A DNA stretch of 6,139 nucleotides. Source: Planctomycetota bacterium. Lineage in GTDB: Bacteria > Planctomycetota > Phycisphaerae > UBA1845 > Fen-1342. This document shows, in pieces, positions 5,941 through 6,139 of the stretch. The notes under the pieces were generated by a model. It was not told where the DNA came from, ran no database searches, and worked only from the letters and a program-made list of their open reading frames with translations. A program made the translations under genes and the position numbers. Location of the stretch: positions 1 through 6,139 of the forward strand of contig JAUWXH010000136.1 of assembly GCA_030616465.1 (NCBI GenBank). The letters are read 5' to 3'. How positions within the stretch are numbered: the first letter of the stretch is position 1; each line of letters begins with the position of its first letter.

Positions 5941-5947
5941 CCCTCTC
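5941..5947 (-). promoter_or_regulatory. Ribosome binding site that decides the start of the small membrane protein
   Basis: GAGAGGG on the minus strand ends eight bases before the GTG at 5932. It is the strongest Shine-Dalgarno-like match on this strand near any candidate start, and no comparable match precedes the ATGs at 5989 or 5980. Confidence 0.6.
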
Positions 5948-5975
5948 TAAGCCTGCACCGATACAGCGTGGCACA

Positions 5976-5986
5976 GGCATCTTGCC
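5976..5986. repeat. Short palindrome between tRNA-Arg and the small membrane protein
   Basis: GGCA (5976-5979) and TGCC (5983-5986) enclose TCT, in a context reading TGGCACAGGCATCTTGCC. From memory this resembles ACAGGCATCTTGCCTGT-type palindromes scattered through some planctomycete genomes, here with a decayed right arm. It is short, so the evidence is weak. Confidence 0.25.
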
Positions 5987-6021
5987 CATATTCGCACCGG
6001 CGGGCAAACGCGGTTTTTGAA

Positions 6022-6095
6022 CGCGCCCGGCAGGATTTGAACCTGCGACCCCAGGTTTAGGAAACCTGTGCTCTATCCTACTGAGCTACGGGCGC
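6022..6095 (-). tRNA. trnR: tRNA-Arg, anticodon CCU
   Basis: The minus strand forms a complete 74-base cloverleaf. The acceptor GCGCCCG pairs with CGGGCGC, with G as discriminator. The D-arm is GCTC...GAGC, the anticodon stem CAGGT/ACCTG encloses loop TTCCTAA with CCT at positions 34-36, and the T-arm is GCAGG-TTCAAAT-CCTGC. It would read the arginine codon AGG. The next bases are TTC, so CCA is not encoded. Confidence 0.95.
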
Positions 6096-6106
6096 CTCTC
6101 CATCAC

Positions 6107-6134
6107 ATCTTACCGATCGCAGCCTTGCGGAAAA
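6107..6134 (-). promoter_or_regulatory. Possible promoter of tRNA-Arg
   Basis: TAAGAT (6112-6107 on the minus strand) is a fair -10 match, 11 bases before the tRNA 5' end. TTTTCC (6134-6129) at a 16-base spacing is a weak -35 candidate. The window ends soon after, so a better upstream element or an upstream gene in the same transcript cannot be excluded. Confidence 0.3.
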
Positions 6135-6139
6135 GAGGT

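Noticed and set aside
5795..6007. The longer 70-residue version of the small membrane protein starting at TTG 6007 or the ATGs at 5989/5980
   Set aside because: There is no ribosome binding site before these codons, the ATGs lie in or beside a palindrome, and the extra residues add no recognisable fold. GTG 5932 has a strong ribosome binding site.
5979..6007. A promoter for the permease operon (TTGCCC at 6007-6002 and CAAGAT at 5984-5979)
   Set aside because: The spacing is 17 bases, but the -10 candidate matches the consensus at only three of six positions and lies in the palindrome. Not strong enough to annotate.

Overview
The window looks like a chromosomal stretch from a GC-rich bacterium, most likely an uncultured member of the Planctomycetota (Phycisphaerae-like). 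The main evidence is the protein at the left edge. It combines a right-handed beta-helix repeat region, a 'DADPLF...SPC.DAGD' module and a C-terminal dockerin-like pair ending in 'LLADWG/LLGHWG', a combination typical of exported planctomycete proteins. Both tRNA genes lack an encoded CCA.

Layout: (1) 1-1305 (+), the 3' part of a secreted beta-helix/dockerin protein, cut by the window edge. (2) 1362-2030 (+), an unrecognised 222-residue protein with less GC-biased codon use than the flanking genes. (3) 2251-2321 (-), tRNA-Gln(CUG), with a good sigma70-like promoter at 2335-2363 that overlaps a nested inverted repeat, and a GC-rich hairpin just past its 3' end. (4) 2514-3800 (+), a polytopic GT-C glycosyltransferase of family GT87 (DUF2029). 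(5) 5932-3812 (-), a probable operon of a 45-residue single-span membrane protein, an OppB/DppB-type permease and an OppC/DppC-type permease, the last two joined by an ATGA overlap. The operon converges on the GT87 gene with only 11 bases between the two stop codons. (6) 6022-6095 (-), tRNA-Arg(CCU) at the right edge.

The two permeases together would form the membrane channel of a peptide-type ABC importer. Its binding protein and ATPases are not in the window, so they must lie elsewhere or to the right of the tRNA. The GT87 enzyme would use a polyprenyl-phosphate sugar donor to build an envelope glycan, and the beta-helix protein is exported. Nothing in the sequence links these units into one pathway.

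I found no CRISPR array, transposase, integrase, defence module or other clearly new multi-gene system. The points most worth a second look are the small membrane protein upstream of the permeases with a strong ribosome binding site at an internal GTG, the Chlamydia Pmp-like cysteine-laddered repeats, the unrecognised 222-residue protein, and a short interspersed palindrome that appears to have supplied the last codons of the GT87 gene.
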